Notes under the pieces: model-generated
The model's input: the letters and a program-made list of their open reading frames with translations, nothing else
Told to the model about the DNA's origin: nothing
Database searches by the model: none
NCBI RefSeq assembly: GCF_003344535.1
Contig: NZ_QPKS01000003.1
Location: forward strand, 186,001-250,000
Source: Exiguobacterium flavidum
Lineage (GTDB): Bacteria; Bacillota; Bacilli; Exiguobacteriales; Exiguobacteriaceae
Direction: 5' to 3'
DNA length: 64,000 bases
Program-made: the position numbers and the translations under genes
Shown: piece after piece, positions 18,564 to 28,576 of the stretch
Numbering within the stretch: position 1 is the first letter of the stretch
Layout of the letters: every line of letters starts with the position of its first letter

Positions 18564-20207
18564 TCAAACTTCGACCGGATATTTCGCGTCCTGCAGTTCC
18601 TGATTGAGTTCAGCGGTGTAGGTTGCTCTTTGCTCATCACTCCAGCCAAGATGACGCGCCATCACGTCGATGACTGCAGTCTTGTGCGTCTCGACCCAAG
18701 CGATGTCGAAGAAGAGAGCGCCAGTACGGCGAATGAAGAAATCGACCGGTTTAGCTGCCATCTCGTACTCCATCGCATACATCAGCTGGGCATAGACGTC
18801 AGCCGGCAAACCATCCTGTTTCTCCGCAGCAAAGGCGAATACGCGGTCTGCGTTCGAGCCGTAGCGGCCTGCGAGCAGACGTACTTGTTGCTCCGTAAGT
18901 CCTGCTTGCGCCTTCAGTCCCGCGAGGAATCGCCCGAAGCCGTTCGATCCGTCGACGTGACCGCCAGAGATCGGCATGTCCTTCGTCTCACAGCGCAAGT
19001 AGACGCGCCCTTGTTGTTCCTTCAAGAGTTTTGCGACGAGGTTGACGACAAGCTCCGCCATCTTGCGGTAACCTGTCAGCTTTCCACCGGCGATCGTGAT
19101 CAGCCCGGACTCCGACTGCCAAATCTCGTCCTTACGTGAAATTTCGGAAGGGTCCTTTCCTTCTTCGTAGATGAGCGGACGTACCCCAGCCCAACTCGAT
19201 TCGACGTCATCCGGACTCAGCGTGACTTCCGGGAACATGTAGTGGATCGCACCGAGGATATAGTCGCGGTCCTCGACCGTGCATTTCGGATGCGCCGCAT
19301 CCTTGTCGAAGAACGTATCCGTCGTCCCGACATAGGCCTTGCCGTCACGAGGAATCGCGAAGATCATCCGGCCGTCCGGCGTATCGAAGTAGACCGCTTG
19401 TTTCAGCGGGAACTTCGACTGGTCGATCACGAGATGGACACCCTTCGTCATCCGCAGTTGTTTGCCTTTCTTCGAACCGTCCTTCTCACGCAGTTCATCG
19501 ACCCATGGTCCTGTCGCATTGACGACCTTCTTCGCACGGATTTCATGCATGCCGCCTGTCAGCAGGTCCTTGACGCGGACACCGATGACCTGTCCATCGG
19601 CGTAGAGAAGCTCTTCCGCCTTCGTATAGTTGATTGCCTGCGCCCCGTGATCGATCGCTTCCTTCATGACCTCGATCGTCAGGCGGGCGTCATCCGTCCG
19701 ATACTCGACGTAATAACCGCCACCCTTAAGCCCGTCCTTCTTGACGAGGGGCTCCTTCGCGAGCGTCTCCGCTCCTGAAAGCATCGAGCGGCGCTCCCCG
19801 CGCTTGACGCCGGCAAGGAAGTCGTAGACTCGGAGGCCGATCGACGTACTGAACGGTCCGAACGTCCCCCCCTTATGCATAGGCAGCAACATCCATTCCG
19901 GCGTCGTGACGTGTGGTCCGTTCTCATAAACGATCGCACGCTCTTTTCCAACCTCAGCGACCATCTTCACCTCGAATTGTTTCAGGTAACGGAGTCCGCC
20001 ATGAACGAGCTTCGTCGAGCGACTTGACGTCCCGGCAGCGAAGTCCTGCATCTCGACGAGTCCGATCTTCATTCCGCGCGAAGCGGCGTCGAGCGCGATT
20101 CCAGCCCCGGTGATGCCTCCTCCGACGACGAGGATGTCGAGCTCCTCGGTTGTCAGACGAGTTAGCATCTCACTACGTTTTCTGCTTGAAAATGATTGGT
20201 TTGCCAT
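18564..20207 (-). CDS. glpD: Aerobic glycerol-3-phosphate dehydrogenase
   Basis: GlpD oxidises glycerol-3-phosphate to dihydroxyacetone phosphate and passes electrons to quinone at the membrane. The 547-residue protein has the FAD motif GGGITGAG at 29-36, [18 protein letters not shown], and later SSWAGVRPL and [14 protein letters not shown]. The start follows GGGGGAAA; a longer upstream frame is not used because it runs into the leader hairpin. It has its own promoter at the end of glpK and an untranslated leader of about 115 bases with a terminator, the arrangement controlled by GlpP. Confidence 0.97.
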   Translation of the reverse strand: MANQSFSSRKRSEMLTRLTTEELDILVVGGGITGAGIALDAASRGMKIGLVEMQDFAAGTSSRSTKLVHGGLRYLKQFEVKMVAEVGKERAIVYENGPHVTTPEWMLLPMHKGGTFGPFSTSIGLRVYDFLAGVKRGERRSMLSGAETLAKEPLVKKDGLKGGGYYVEYRTDDARLTIEVMKEAIDHGAQAINYTKAEELLYADGQVIGVRVKDLLTGGMHEIRAKKVVNATGPWVDELREKDGSKKGKQLRMTKGVHLVIDQSKFPLKQAVYFDTPDGRMIFAIPRDGKAYVGTTDTFFDKDAAHPKCTVEDRDYILGAIHYMFPEVTLSPDDVESSWAGVRPLIYEEGKDPSEISRKDEIWQSESGLITIAGGKLTGYRKMAELVVNLVAKLLKEQQGRVYLRCETKDMPISGGHVDGSNGFGRFLAGLKAQAGLTEQQVRLLAGRYGSNADRVFAFAAEKQDGLPADVYAQLMYAMEYEMAAKPVDFFIRRTGALFFDIAWVETHKTAVIDVMARHLGWSDEQRATYTAELNQELQDAKYPVEV

Positions 20208-20239
20208 GTTGATTTCCCCCTGTTTGAAGGTTCGGGAAC

Positions 20240-20297
20240 GAAAAAAGAGACCACAACAAACCGTTGGCAATCGCCAACGCGTGTTGTGGTCTCTCCG
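20240..20297 (-). promoter_or_regulatory. GlpP-type leader terminator/antiterminator of glpD
   Basis: In the leader, GAGAGACCACAACA pairs with TGTTGTGGTCTC, with an inner GTTGGC/GCCAAC stem. The structure is followed on the minus strand by TTTTTTCG, so it is a terminator located before the gene. In B. subtilis GlpP with glycerol-3-phosphate allows readthrough of the equivalent structure. Confidence 0.85.
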
Positions 20298-20306
20298 TAT
20301 TCTCCG
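20292..20306 (-). promoter_or_regulatory. Leader element shared by glpD and glpF
   Basis: TCTCCGTATTCTCCG on the plus strand is the counterpart of TCTCCGAATTCTCCG in the glpF leader. In both leaders it sits at the 5' side of the terminator stem, making it a candidate GlpP contact or antiterminator strand. Confidence 0.6.
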
Positions 20307-20329
20307 ACCGGTTTGATTAACTTGTGTTC

Positions 20330-21856
<1,527 letters not shown>

Positions 21857-21865
21857 TCAAATCAA

Positions 21866-22681
21866 TTAAGCTGCTTTTCGCTCCATTTTTCCCGGCCGCA
21901 CGCCGAATCGGTAACTCGCTGCAAGCACGAGCGCCGCGACGGCACATGCGACATACAGCATCGGTGAGACTTTACCCAAGAACACTGCATTATACAACAA
22001 TCCGCCGAGACTCCCCCCAAGCAATGGACCGATGATCGGCACCAGTGCGTAGCGGAAGTTCGAACTGCCCTTTCCTGCGATCGGCAAGATGAAGTGGGCG
22101 ATCCGCGGCCCGAGATCACGGGCCGGGTTCATCGCGTAACCCGTCGTCCCACCGAATGACATGCCGAGGCTGACGATCAGGAAGCCGACGATCAGCGGAT
22201 TCAATCCGTCACTGAACGTGTTCGCTCCGATTGACAGCAGACCGATCACGAGCAGAAACGTCGCGATCATCTCGCTCAAGATATTCGCGAACGTGTGCGG
22301 AATTGCTGGACTCGTGGCGAATACGCCGAGCTTCACACCTGCGTCTTCCGTCTCTGCCCAATGTGGCAAATAATGAAGGTAGACGATCGTCGCACCGATG
22401 ATACCGCCGAGCAACTGTGCAAGCATGTAACCCGGTACGTCCTGCCATGCGAAGGACCCGGTGAATGCCAGTCCAAGCGTCACGGCCGGATTCAAGTGCG
22501 CCCCGCTATATTGTCCGACCGCGTACACTGCGAATGCGACCGCGAATCCCCATGCGAACGTGATGACGATCCATCCGGCATCCTTCGCATATGATTTCCG
22601 GAGCGAGACGCCGGCCCCTACGCCCGTGCCAAGGGCGACGAGCATCGCCGTCCCGACTAGTTCCGCTAAAAACGGTGTCAT
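21866..22681 (-). CDS. glpF: Glycerol uptake facilitator
   Basis: GlpF is an aquaglyceroporin for passive glycerol entry. The 271-residue protein has six membrane helices and both NPA half-helices, HLNPAVT and AMNPARD; the aspartate after the second motif is typical of glycerol-conducting members. The ATG with AAGGGGGAA upstream is chosen; the longer frame runs through the leader hairpin. It is first in glpFK, behind a cre-overlapped promoter and a leader terminator. Confidence 0.97.
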   Translation of the reverse strand: MTPFLAELVGTAMLVALGTGVGAGVSLRKSYAKDAGWIVITFAWGFAVAFAVYAVGQYSGAHLNPAVTLGLAFTGSFAWQDVPGYMLAQLLGGIIGATIVYLHYLPHWAETEDAGVKLGVFATSPAIPHTFANILSEMIATFLLVIGLLSIGANTFSDGLNPLIVGFLIVSLGMSFGGTTGYAMNPARDLGPRIAHFILPIAGKGSSNFRYALVPIIGPLLGGSLGGLLYNAVFLGKVSPMLYVACAVAALVLAASYRFGVRPGKMERKAA

Positions 22682-22713
22682 TATGTATTCCCCCTTTTTC
22701 GTGAAAGAAGTCA

Positions 22714-22767
22714 CAAAAAAAGAGACCCACGCCCCTCCCCTTATTAGGAAAGCAAAGCGTGAATCTC
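22714..22767 (-). promoter_or_regulatory. GlpP-type leader terminator/antiterminator of glpF
   Basis: On the minus strand GAGATTCACGC pairs with GCGTGGGTCTC using two G-T pairs, and seven Ts follow. It lies inside the roughly 115-base leader, so it is a conditional terminator as in the glpD leader. Confidence 0.8.
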
Positions 22768-22778
22768 CGAATTCTCCG
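22764..22778 (-). promoter_or_regulatory. Leader element shared by glpF and glpD
   Basis: TCTCCGAATTCTCCG differs from the glpD leader copy at one base and partly overlaps the 5' arm of the terminator, as expected for an RNA element recognised by one antiterminator protein. Confidence 0.6.
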
Positions 22779-22802
22779 TCACTTCGTATCAACTTATCGA
22801 CT

Positions 22803-22831
22803 ACTATAGCAACATATGAAAACGCTGTCAA
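22803..22831 (-). promoter_or_regulatory. Sigma-A promoter of glpFK
   Basis: The minus strand reads TTGACA, a 17-base spacer, then TATAGT, close to the ideal vegetative promoter. It places the start of the transcript about 115 bases before glpF. Confidence 0.88.
22817..22830. promoter_or_regulatory. cre site (CcpA) on the glpF promoter
   Basis: TGAAAACGCTGTCA fits the cre consensus TGWAANCGNTNWCA at every position. It overlaps the -35 box of glpFK, so CcpA binding should block initiation when preferred sugars are present. Confidence 0.85.
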
Positions 22832-22861
22832 CGAATCGAGTGATTTTTTCCCGGGCAGTTT

Positions 22862-23425
22862 TCACGATTTCGGCTCAAAGTGTTTCCAAAGCATCTTGTT
22901 CGATGTCGTGATGCTCGATGCACCGGCGGCAATCGCTTGGTCGACCTCCTCGACCGTCTCGATCAGACCTCCCGCGAAGACAAGGCGCCCCGTCTTCGCC
23001 TTGACCTCCTCGATATACTTCGGCATCAGGCCGGGCAGCACCTCGATGTAGTCAGGCTGTGTGCGCTCGATGAGGTGATAGCTCTTTTCAAGCGAACTCG
23101 AATCGAGCAGAAAAATCCGTTGCATCGTCTTGACCTTCTTCTGCCTCGCCTTCAGGATGACACTCGCCTTCGTCGAGATGACGCCATACGGTTTCATCTC
23201 CTGACAGACATACTCCGTCGCGTACTCGTCGTTCTTCAATCCTTGTACGAGATCCATATGGAGGAACATCTTCTTGTCATACCGATGAGCGAGTTCATAG
23301 ATCGATTTCAAGCGGGAGACATGCATCTCGAGCAACACCCCGTATTCGTACGGGCTCTTGAGCATCTTTTCGAAATCCTCGATTCTTCGGACCGAGGGCA
23401 GTATCTTTTGACCAAAATATGTCAC
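22862..23425 (-). CDS. glpP: Glycerol uptake operon antiterminator regulatory protein
   Basis: GlpP binds glycerol-3-phosphate and prevents termination in glp leaders. The 187-residue TIM-barrel-like protein shows LLEMHVSRLKSIYELAHRY, KKMFLHMDLVQGLKNDEYA and VFAGGLIETVEEVDQAIAAGA, the family hallmarks. Translation starts at GTG after AGGAGGG. Its targets, the leaders of glpF and glpD, are both in this window and share a sequence element. Confidence 0.95.
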   Translation of the reverse strand: MTYFGQKILPSVRRIEDFEKMLKSPYEYGVLLEMHVSRLKSIYELAHRYDKKMFLHMDLVQGLKNDEYATEYVCQEMKPYGVISTKASVILKARQKKVKTMQRIFLLDSSSLEKSYHLIERTQPDYIEVLPGLMPKYIEEVKAKTGRLVFAGGLIETVEEVDQAIAAGASSITTSNKMLWKHFEPKS

Positions 23426-23568
23426 GCGAATCCCTCCTGTTCTCGTCTTAGTATCGCTTCTCCTTCCTTTGCGCGCAATCCAAATCTCTGCATTTTTGCA
23501 GGAATAGCGCTACGATGGGTACATCCATTGTTGAAAGAGAGGTGTCAAGCGAGCCATCTTCTTTTTTT

Positions 23569-23581
23569 GACGAGACTCGTC
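23569..23581. repeat. Small palindrome upstream of the YczE-like gene
   Basis: GACGAG-A-CTCGTC lies 8 bp before the assigned ATG, in the place where a ribosome site would be expected. It may be an operator or an RNA hairpin; no T-run follows. Confidence 0.4.
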
Positions 23582-23588
23582 CCATCCT

Positions 23589-24200
23589 ATGCAGCCGAAA
23601 CGACTTTTTCTGTACTTATTCGCCATCCTGCTCAATGCTCTCGGCAACAGCTTCATGATCGCAGCTCATATCGGCAGCGCTCCATGGACTTCGGCGAGCG
23701 AAGCCCTCGCACACATCTCTCCCCTGACCGTCGGGCTTGCGATCGTCGCCCTTCACTCGATTGCTCTTCTCGCGACCGTCTTGCTTGGCGGACGTTTCAG
23801 CTGGTGGACAGTCGTCGCGAGCTTCTCGCTCGTCGTCCTGTTCGGGACAGCAATCGATTTCTTCCTGTCCATCCAGTCACAGATTTTCCTTCCAAGTACG
23901 CTTCCGGAACGGATGCTCTACATGGTCATCGGGATGCCTCTGATTTCACTCGGTATCTCACTCTATCTTCAGATCGGTTACGTGCTCATGCCGCCGGATT
24001 ATTTCATGAAGACATTGATCACACGCGTCAAGAGCACGTCGCGCGGCGCGACGATCAGCCTTGCGATCCCGTTCTCGATGGCGGCCGTACTGTCGTTGCT
24101 TGAGCAGCAGCTGCTCGGAATCGGCTTCGGCACGTTCGTCTTTCTTTTTTTCAACGGTCTGCTGATCGAGCAATTCCAGCGCTTGTTCGTGATCCGCTGA
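23589..24200 (+). CDS. YczE/YyaS/YitT-family membrane protein
   Basis: The 203-residue protein has about five membrane helices and the family opening LLNALGNSFMIAAHIGSAPWTSASEAL, written here only to show the AHIGSAPW segment, and GIGFGTFVFLFFNGLLIE near the end. Members are integral membrane proteins of unclear role; B. subtilis YczE is needed for surfactin production. An in-frame stop 15 bases upstream fixes the start, although no good ribosome site is seen. The stop is followed directly by a 249-bp folded element. Confidence 0.8.
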   Translation: MQPKRLFLYLFAILLNALGNSFMIAAHIGSAPWTSASEALAHISPLTVGLAIVALHSIALLATVLLGGRFSWWTVVASFSLVVLFGTAIDFFLSIQSQIFLPSTLPERMLYMVIGMPLISLGISLYLQIGYVLMPPDYFMKTLITRVKSTSRGATISLAIPFSMAAVLSLLEQQLLGIGFGTFVFLFFNGLLIEQFQRLFVIR

Positions 24201-24206
24201 AACGAC

Positions 24207-24455
24207 AAAGAGGGTGACTCAAAAGTCATCACTCGTCCTTCACTCGCTTTCCTCAGGCGAGACACAAGCAGCTAGATCCCTTTCCGAAGCGAAAAGGAAA
24301 TCCGGGTCTTGTCTGTCTCTGACAGCGCGATATATCGCGCTTTTTCCTGCAGGAGTCGAGTGGGACGAGTGATGTCGACTGAACGAGAAAACGGGAGTGG
24401 ATTCGAATCCACTCCCGTTTTTCGTTTACCGATCGATTTTTGAGTCATCCTCTTT
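24207..24455. repeat. Multi-hairpin intergenic element with terminal inverted repeats
   Basis: The outer arms AAAGAGGGTGACTCAAAA and TTTTTGAGTCATCCTCTTT are nearly perfect inverted repeats at the element ends. Inner arms at 24227-24246 and 24357-24374 (CATCACTCGTCC against GGACGAGTGATG, with flanking CACTCG/CGAGT) also pair. Inside are a palindrome AGCGCGATATATCGCGCT followed by Ts (24324-24341) and a 26-base perfect palindrome at 24392-24417 flanked by A and T runs, which can terminate transcription both ways. It fills the whole gap between two convergent genes. It resembles a miniature inverted-repeat or large REP/BOX-like element; the family is not identified. Confidence 0.7.
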
Positions 24456-24457
24456 GC

Positions 24458-25426
24458 TTAATTGATGACAAGAAGTTCTTTTCCGGCTCTCGGCTTCCCG
24501 AACAGATACCCTTGACCATAATCGAATCCGATTTCTCGGCAAAGTTCGTACTCCTCTTGTCGCTCGATCCCTTCCGCGAGACTCTTGATTCCCATCGAAG
24601 TCGTCAGGCTGTGTGCCTGCCGCAGGAAACGTTCCTTCTCTTCCGACTCGTCGCAGCGGTCGATATAAGACCGATCGATCTTGACGAAATCAGGCTGCAG
24701 CATCTGTAGCATCTCGAGCGTCGAGAAGCCTGCCCCGACGTCGTCGAGTGCGACTTTGATGCCTTCCTGCTTGTACTGGGCAAGTACCCGTTTCAAGTGA
24801 TCGACGTCCTCGATTCGCTCCGTCTCGACGACTTCGAAGACGAGGTTGTTTGGATCGACCCCGTATCGCTCGATCGTCTCGAAAGTATGCTTCAGGCAAA
24901 AGTCCGGATTATAGATCGTCGACGGAAGGAAGTTGATGAATGTTTTTTGCCCCTCCGGTACGTATAGATGCGTCGCCCGGATCGCTTCCTCACGCGCCCG
25001 CTGATCGAGCCTCGAGTGGAAGCCTGTTTTGGAAGCCACCGAGAACAGCTCCCCCGGGGAGAACGTCTTTGCCCCTTCCCCTGCCCGGAGCAACGCTTCA
25101 TATCCAAAAGGAGTTACATCCTCAAGTGTCAAAATCGGTTGAAGGAAGCTGATCATCTCACCGCGTTGGATGAATTCGACCACATCCCGGTTCTTCAGCC
25201 GCTCGTGAAACGACCGGACACCGGTGAACTGCACGTACCGTCGATCCGTTGAAGCCACACATGCGACTTCGCATCCTTCCCGCTCGGACAATCGTTCAAG
25301 TATTCCTTCGAGCGTATATAGAGAGTCATACGAAAATGTCTCTCCCTCTTTCGTCAGTAAAAAGCCCTTCTCAAGCATTGGAGGGGCGATGCCGCAGTCC
25401 GCGCATGGATGCCACATGCTGATCAT
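24458..25426 (-). CDS. EAL-domain c-di-GMP phosphodiesterase
   Basis: The 322-residue protein joins a short N-terminal region (about 1-85) to an EAL domain. Catalytic landmarks are present: YEALLR for the EAL signature, the Asn in INFLPS, the Glu in FEVVETE, DDVGAGFS, VKIDRSYI and the AEGIE glutamate, so it is probably active on cyclic di-GMP. The N-terminus carries HPCADCG and a later pair of cysteines in GCEVACV, which might bind a metal; this is speculative. No membrane segment is seen. The first or fourth codon could be the start after AAGGAAAGGA. Confidence 0.88.
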   Translation of the reverse strand: MISMWHPCADCGIAPPMLEKGFLLTKEGETFSYDSLYTLEGILERLSEREGCEVACVASTDRRYVQFTGVRSFHERLKNRDVVEFIQRGEMISFLQPILTLEDVTPFGYEALLRAGEGAKTFSPGELFSVASKTGFHSRLDQRAREEAIRATHLYVPEGQKTFINFLPSTIYNPDFCLKHTFETIERYGVDPNNLVFEVVETERIEDVDHLKRVLAQYKQEGIKVALDDVGAGFSTLEMLQMLQPDFVKIDRSYIDRCDESEEKERFLRQAHSLTTSMGIKSLAEGIERQEEYELCREIGFDYGQGYLFGKPRAGKELLVIN

Positions 25427-25518
25427 TCCTTTCCTTCAGTGCCCCCATTGGGAATGCTCCTGTCATTTCTTTACTATCTTAACTTCTTGATGACGTGATT
25501 TCCTTTTTTTAAGACAAA

Positions 25519-25549
25519 AGAAAAGAAGGGATTTCCCCCTCCTTCTTTA
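25519..25549 (-). terminator. Terminator overlapping the MFS stop codon
   Basis: AAAGAAGG and CCTTCTTT pair around a G/A-rich loop and are followed on the minus strand by TTCTTTTG. The left arm includes the stop codon of the transporter gene. Confidence 0.6.
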
Positions 25550-26740
25550 CAACGCGTGCTCCATTACATGATTTTCTTCATTCTGATGCATCTGTGCCAA
25601 CCGGTGAAGCTTCGCAGCATACCATACGATCGCAAGTCCTGCGCCTCCGCCGATCATGTAGACCAATTCGATGGCAAGATGGTCGGCAAGCAGTCCGAAG
25701 GTGAGACTCCCTAGACAGAAAGCAAGCGTATATGAGGTCTGCTGAATACTGTAGACGTAAGGCAACTTCTCGTTCGGCAGCTTTTCCTGGAGTAGCGTGT
25801 TCGTTTGAATGACACGCACCTGACTGGCAGCACCTTGGATGCCGCACGCAACGAGGGCAAGCAGCACATGTGGCGCCCACCCGAACAAAAGAGCCGCGGC
25901 AACCGAGCAGACGGCACTCAAGACAAGAAAACTTCTCTTCGTCCCTTTACGGAACAGATAGACGCTCGAAAGGATCATGCTCAGCATGTAAACAGCGTTC
26001 AAAATTCCCCACCAATATTTGTCCGCCTCCAGATGGAACTCGATATACAAAAGAAAGAGCGCGGAGATCCACACCGTTCCGGCGAACGCATCAGCACCGA
26101 CGAGCAGACTGCTCGAACGTGCCATGGCATCCCTCTTCACATACGATATACTCGAACGAAGCGTCAGATGAGCGGATTCTTCCTCTGCCGGAACCTTCGT
26201 GTCGCGCATCGCCCTCATGAAGAGATACGTGCCAAACGTAGCCAATCCGAAGAACGCAAAGGAGATGAGCAGGACTTGCCCCGTCGTAAACAGACTGACC
26301 AGGATGGCGCCGAGCGGCCACATGATCAGTTGAATCAATTGATTCGAACCTTGAACGAGGCTGTTCGCTTTAAGCTGATCCGGATGAAGGACAGGTACGA
26401 GCGCCCCTTGGATCGGACGGGCGAAACCGTCCAGAAAAGCGATGAGGGCGACGAGAACCAATGCCGCTTCACCCATATCTCGCATCATGATTACTGCAAG
26501 CAGCAACGTCTTCAACACTTGCGTCACCATCAGCGTATGACGATGCGGTAGCGTCCGCGCCACCCTTGCGAAGAAGAACCCGCTGAGCGTCATTCCGAGC
26601 GTGACGGCGACGGGGAAACTCGCCGCACCGAGTGCGGACCCCGTCTGTTCAAACAACATGGCGATCAAGGCGATGATGTAGAGGACGTCCCCTACATTCG
26701 CCAGCCATTGGCTAACCAAAAGGATGTAAAAACGTTTCAT
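25547..26740 (-). CDS. Major facilitator superfamily transporter
   Basis: The 397-residue protein has about 12 membrane helices and belongs to the MFS group related to macrolide exporters (N-terminal FYILLVSQWLANVGDVLYII; ALVAFLDGFARP-like region after helix 4). Substrate is unknown; drug efflux is likely but unproven. Start is the ATG after CAGGAGGGAA; the longer frame begins at TTG inside the ribosome-site region and is rejected. A near-perfect dyad covers its -35 box, implying repression by a small DNA-binding regulator encoded elsewhere. Confidence 0.85.
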   Translation of the reverse strand: MKRFYILLVSQWLANVGDVLYIIALIAMLFEQTGSALGAASFPVAVTLGMTLSGFFFARVARTLPHRHTLMVTQVLKTLLLAVIMMRDMGEAALVLVALIAFLDGFARPIQGALVPVLHPDQLKANSLVQGSNQLIQLIMWPLGAILVSLFTTGQVLLISFAFFGLATFGTYLFMRAMRDTKVPAEEESAHLTLRSSISYVKRDAMARSSSLLVGADAFAGTVWISALFLLYIEFHLEADKYWWGILNAVYMLSMILSSVYLFRKGTKRSFLVLSAVCSVAAALLFGWAPHVLLALVACGIQGAASQVRVIQTNTLLQEKLPNEKLPYVYSIQQTSYTLAFCLGSLTFGLLADHLAIELVYMIGGGAGLAIVWYAAKLHRLAQMHQNEENHVMEHAL

Positions 26741-26830
26741 ACGGATTCCCTCCTGAGGAGTATTCAATTTTCACAGGATTCCGATTGAACGTTACATGCT
26801 TTCGCCTCTTTCCATTATTTCGGTGCAACC

Positions 26831-26872
26831 ACTATAACACGAAAAAATTATTGATGTAAAATAATTACATTA
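26831..26872 (-). promoter_or_regulatory. Promoter of the MFS gene with overlapping operator-like dyad
   Basis: The minus strand reads TTTACA, 18 bases, TATAGT. TGATGTAA and TTACATTA (26852-26872) form a dyad with one mismatch that covers the -35. This is a typical position for a MarR, ArsR or TetR repressor. Confidence 0.6.
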
Positions 26873-26874
26873 AA

Positions 26875-27612
26875 TCAAATGTATGATTTTTTCTGGAAAA
26901 TCAGTAAAGACCCTCCAAGTAGAACGATCATGTGGGCAAAGACGAAGATGGCGGAGAATGTCAGATTCGTCCCCATCCGGTCAGCGATGAACGTTGCCTG
27001 GTCATCGAAATACATGCTCCAGTCGAGATGCATGAACACGATCCATTTCGCGATCTCCGGCTTGAATCCGATCAGGATACCACCGACGATCGACGTGAAG
27101 AATTGCGCGAGCACCGTAAAGCCGATGATCATGCCGACAGAGCGGAACAGGAGCGAGAAGAAGAGCGTCATGATGATCGTAAAGACTGGACCGACGAGTT
27201 GCATCAACGTATCGCGCATGATGTGGTCCCCGAACTGACCACTGAACGCGAACGACAAAGCGAAGACGAGCACGACGATGAAGAAGAATTGCAGGAGCGT
27301 CACGATGATCGCGAACGACAACTTCGCGAAATAGATCGACATCCGTGTGTACGGACTCATCAGCAGGTGCTTCATCGTGTCATATCGCAGCTCATTGCCG
27401 ATCAATTCCGCCGTGAAGACGATCGTGATGATGCCCAGCAAGCCGCTCAAGATGAGGGTCGTATCCGAGAAATAGGAGTCACGCGCAAACAGGTCATTGT
27501 ATTTCCCGATGGCAAGGACGGCAAGCGCGACCACGATATATAGCCCGAAGACGATTTTCGACTTTTTCATCGACCACCATTTGATCCATTCATTTTGAAT
27601 GAGCGAAAGCAT
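26875..27612 (-). CDS. ABC transporter permease (ABC-2 type)
   Basis: The 245-residue protein has six membrane helices and starts MLSLIQNEWIKWWSMKKSK, the usual opening of ABC-2 permeases linked to peptide-antibiotic export or immunity. The motif ELIGNELRYDTMKHLLMSP is the coupling-helix region. It overlaps the end of the ATPase gene by 23 bp with its ribosome site AAGGAGGGGG inside that gene, so the two form one transporter. Substrate unknown. Confidence 0.85.
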   Translation of the reverse strand: MLSLIQNEWIKWWSMKKSKIVFGLYIVVALAVLAIGKYNDLFARDSYFSDTTLILSGLLGIITIVFTAELIGNELRYDTMKHLLMSPYTRMSIYFAKLSFAIIVTLLQFFFIVVLVFALSFAFSGQFGDHIMRDTLMQLVGPVFTIIMTLFFSLLFRSVGMIIGFTVLAQFFTSIVGGILIGFKPEIAKWIVFMHLDWSMYFDDQATFIADRMGTNLTFSAIFVFAHMIVLLGGSLLIFQKKSYI

Positions 27613-28507
27613 GTGATTCCCCCTCCTTTTTCGTCACTTGCATGAATTGTTCCTCAAGCGTCATCCGCTTGATACCGAGCTCAAAGAGATCCGCAATGGC
27701 CGTGACGCGTCTTGCGATGTCCGGACAAGACTCTTCCGGCGCATCGATCAGGATGTTGTTTGCCACCGTCTGCGCCTGATAGTTCGCACGCAGAAGCATC
27801 TCGAGCACTTCAGCGGCCGCATCCGGCGCGACACGAATCGAAATTCGCGCACCGGCGTCGTTTCGGACCGACTCGACCGACTTGATGACACCATGATCGA
27901 TGATTGCATACCGGTCACTGATCTGTTCCATCTCACTGAGCATATGACTTGATATCAGAATGGCGATTCCTTGTTCGCTCGCCATGCTCCGTAAGTATTC
28001 ACGAAGCTCCGCGATTCCGGCAGGATCCAGTCCATTCGTCGGCTCGTCGAGAATCAGCACCTTCGGCTCGTGAAGCAGTGCGCGGGCAATCCCTAGACGC
28101 TGCTTCATCCCGAGAGAATATTCGCCGACCTTCTTGCCAAGTTTCCCTTCAAGTCCGACCAGACGTGCGAGCGCATCATAATCCGGCTCTACCATGCCAG
28201 GTATCAGATTCTTCGCGTGAACGAGGTTCTGTCTGCCCGTCAGATAAGGATAAAAAGCGGGGTTTTCAACGATCGCCCCGATTTGGGTCAGCGCTTTCGA
28301 ACGTTCTGCCACGACATCATATCCGTTCACCGTGACCGTTCCAGAGTCCTGTTCGAGCAGGCCCGTGATGATGCGGATCGTCGTCGTCTTCCCGGCACCG
28401 TTCGGACCGAGGAATCCGAATACCTCACCAGGCGACACCTCGAAGCTGACATCCTTCAGGATTTGTTCCTTCCCGAGCCGTTTCGATACCCGTTCGATTT
28501 TAAGCAT
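27590..28507 (-). CDS. ABC transporter ATP-binding protein (bacitracin/lantibiotic-type)
   Basis: The 305-residue ATPase has Walker A GPNGAGKTT (about 34-42), the signature YSLGMKQRLGIARAL, Walker B VLILDEPTNGLDP and the switch histidine in LISSHML. The about 90-residue C-terminal extension is typical of the BcrA/YxlF type that works with six-helix permeases. It heads the two-gene operon, with AAAGGAGG before its start. No adjacent two-component system was found, so induction is unclear. Confidence 0.9.
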   Translation of the reverse strand: MLKIERVSKRLGKEQILKDVSFEVSPGEVFGFLGPNGAGKTTTIRIITGLLEQDSGTVTVNGYDVVAERSKALTQIGAIVENPAFYPYLTGRQNLVHAKNLIPGMVEPDYDALARLVGLEGKLGKKVGEYSLGMKQRLGIARALLHEPKVLILDEPTNGLDPAGIAELREYLRSMASEQGIAILISSHMLSEMEQISDRYAIIDHGVIKSVESVRNDAGARISIRVAPDAAAEVLEMLLRANYQAQTVANNILIDAPEESCPDIARRVTAIADLFELGIKRMTLEEQFMQVTKKEGESHAFAHSK

Positions 28508-28576
28508 AGGGTTTTCCTCCTTTTTCTTTTCCGACCTAATATACGGAAATAATGGATGAAAGTTTCAATTCGAACG

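Noticed and set aside
22880-24103. Long plus-strand reading frame of about 400 codons
   Set aside because: It runs antisense to glpP and out of frame with the YczE-like gene, is rich in Arg and Ser/His as shadow frames are here, and has no ribosome site.
24392-24417. A GGATTCGAATCC stretch resembling a tRNA T-arm
   Set aside because: It is part of a perfect 26-base palindrome with A and T runs on the sides; no acceptor, D or anticodon arms are present, so it is a terminator-type hairpin.
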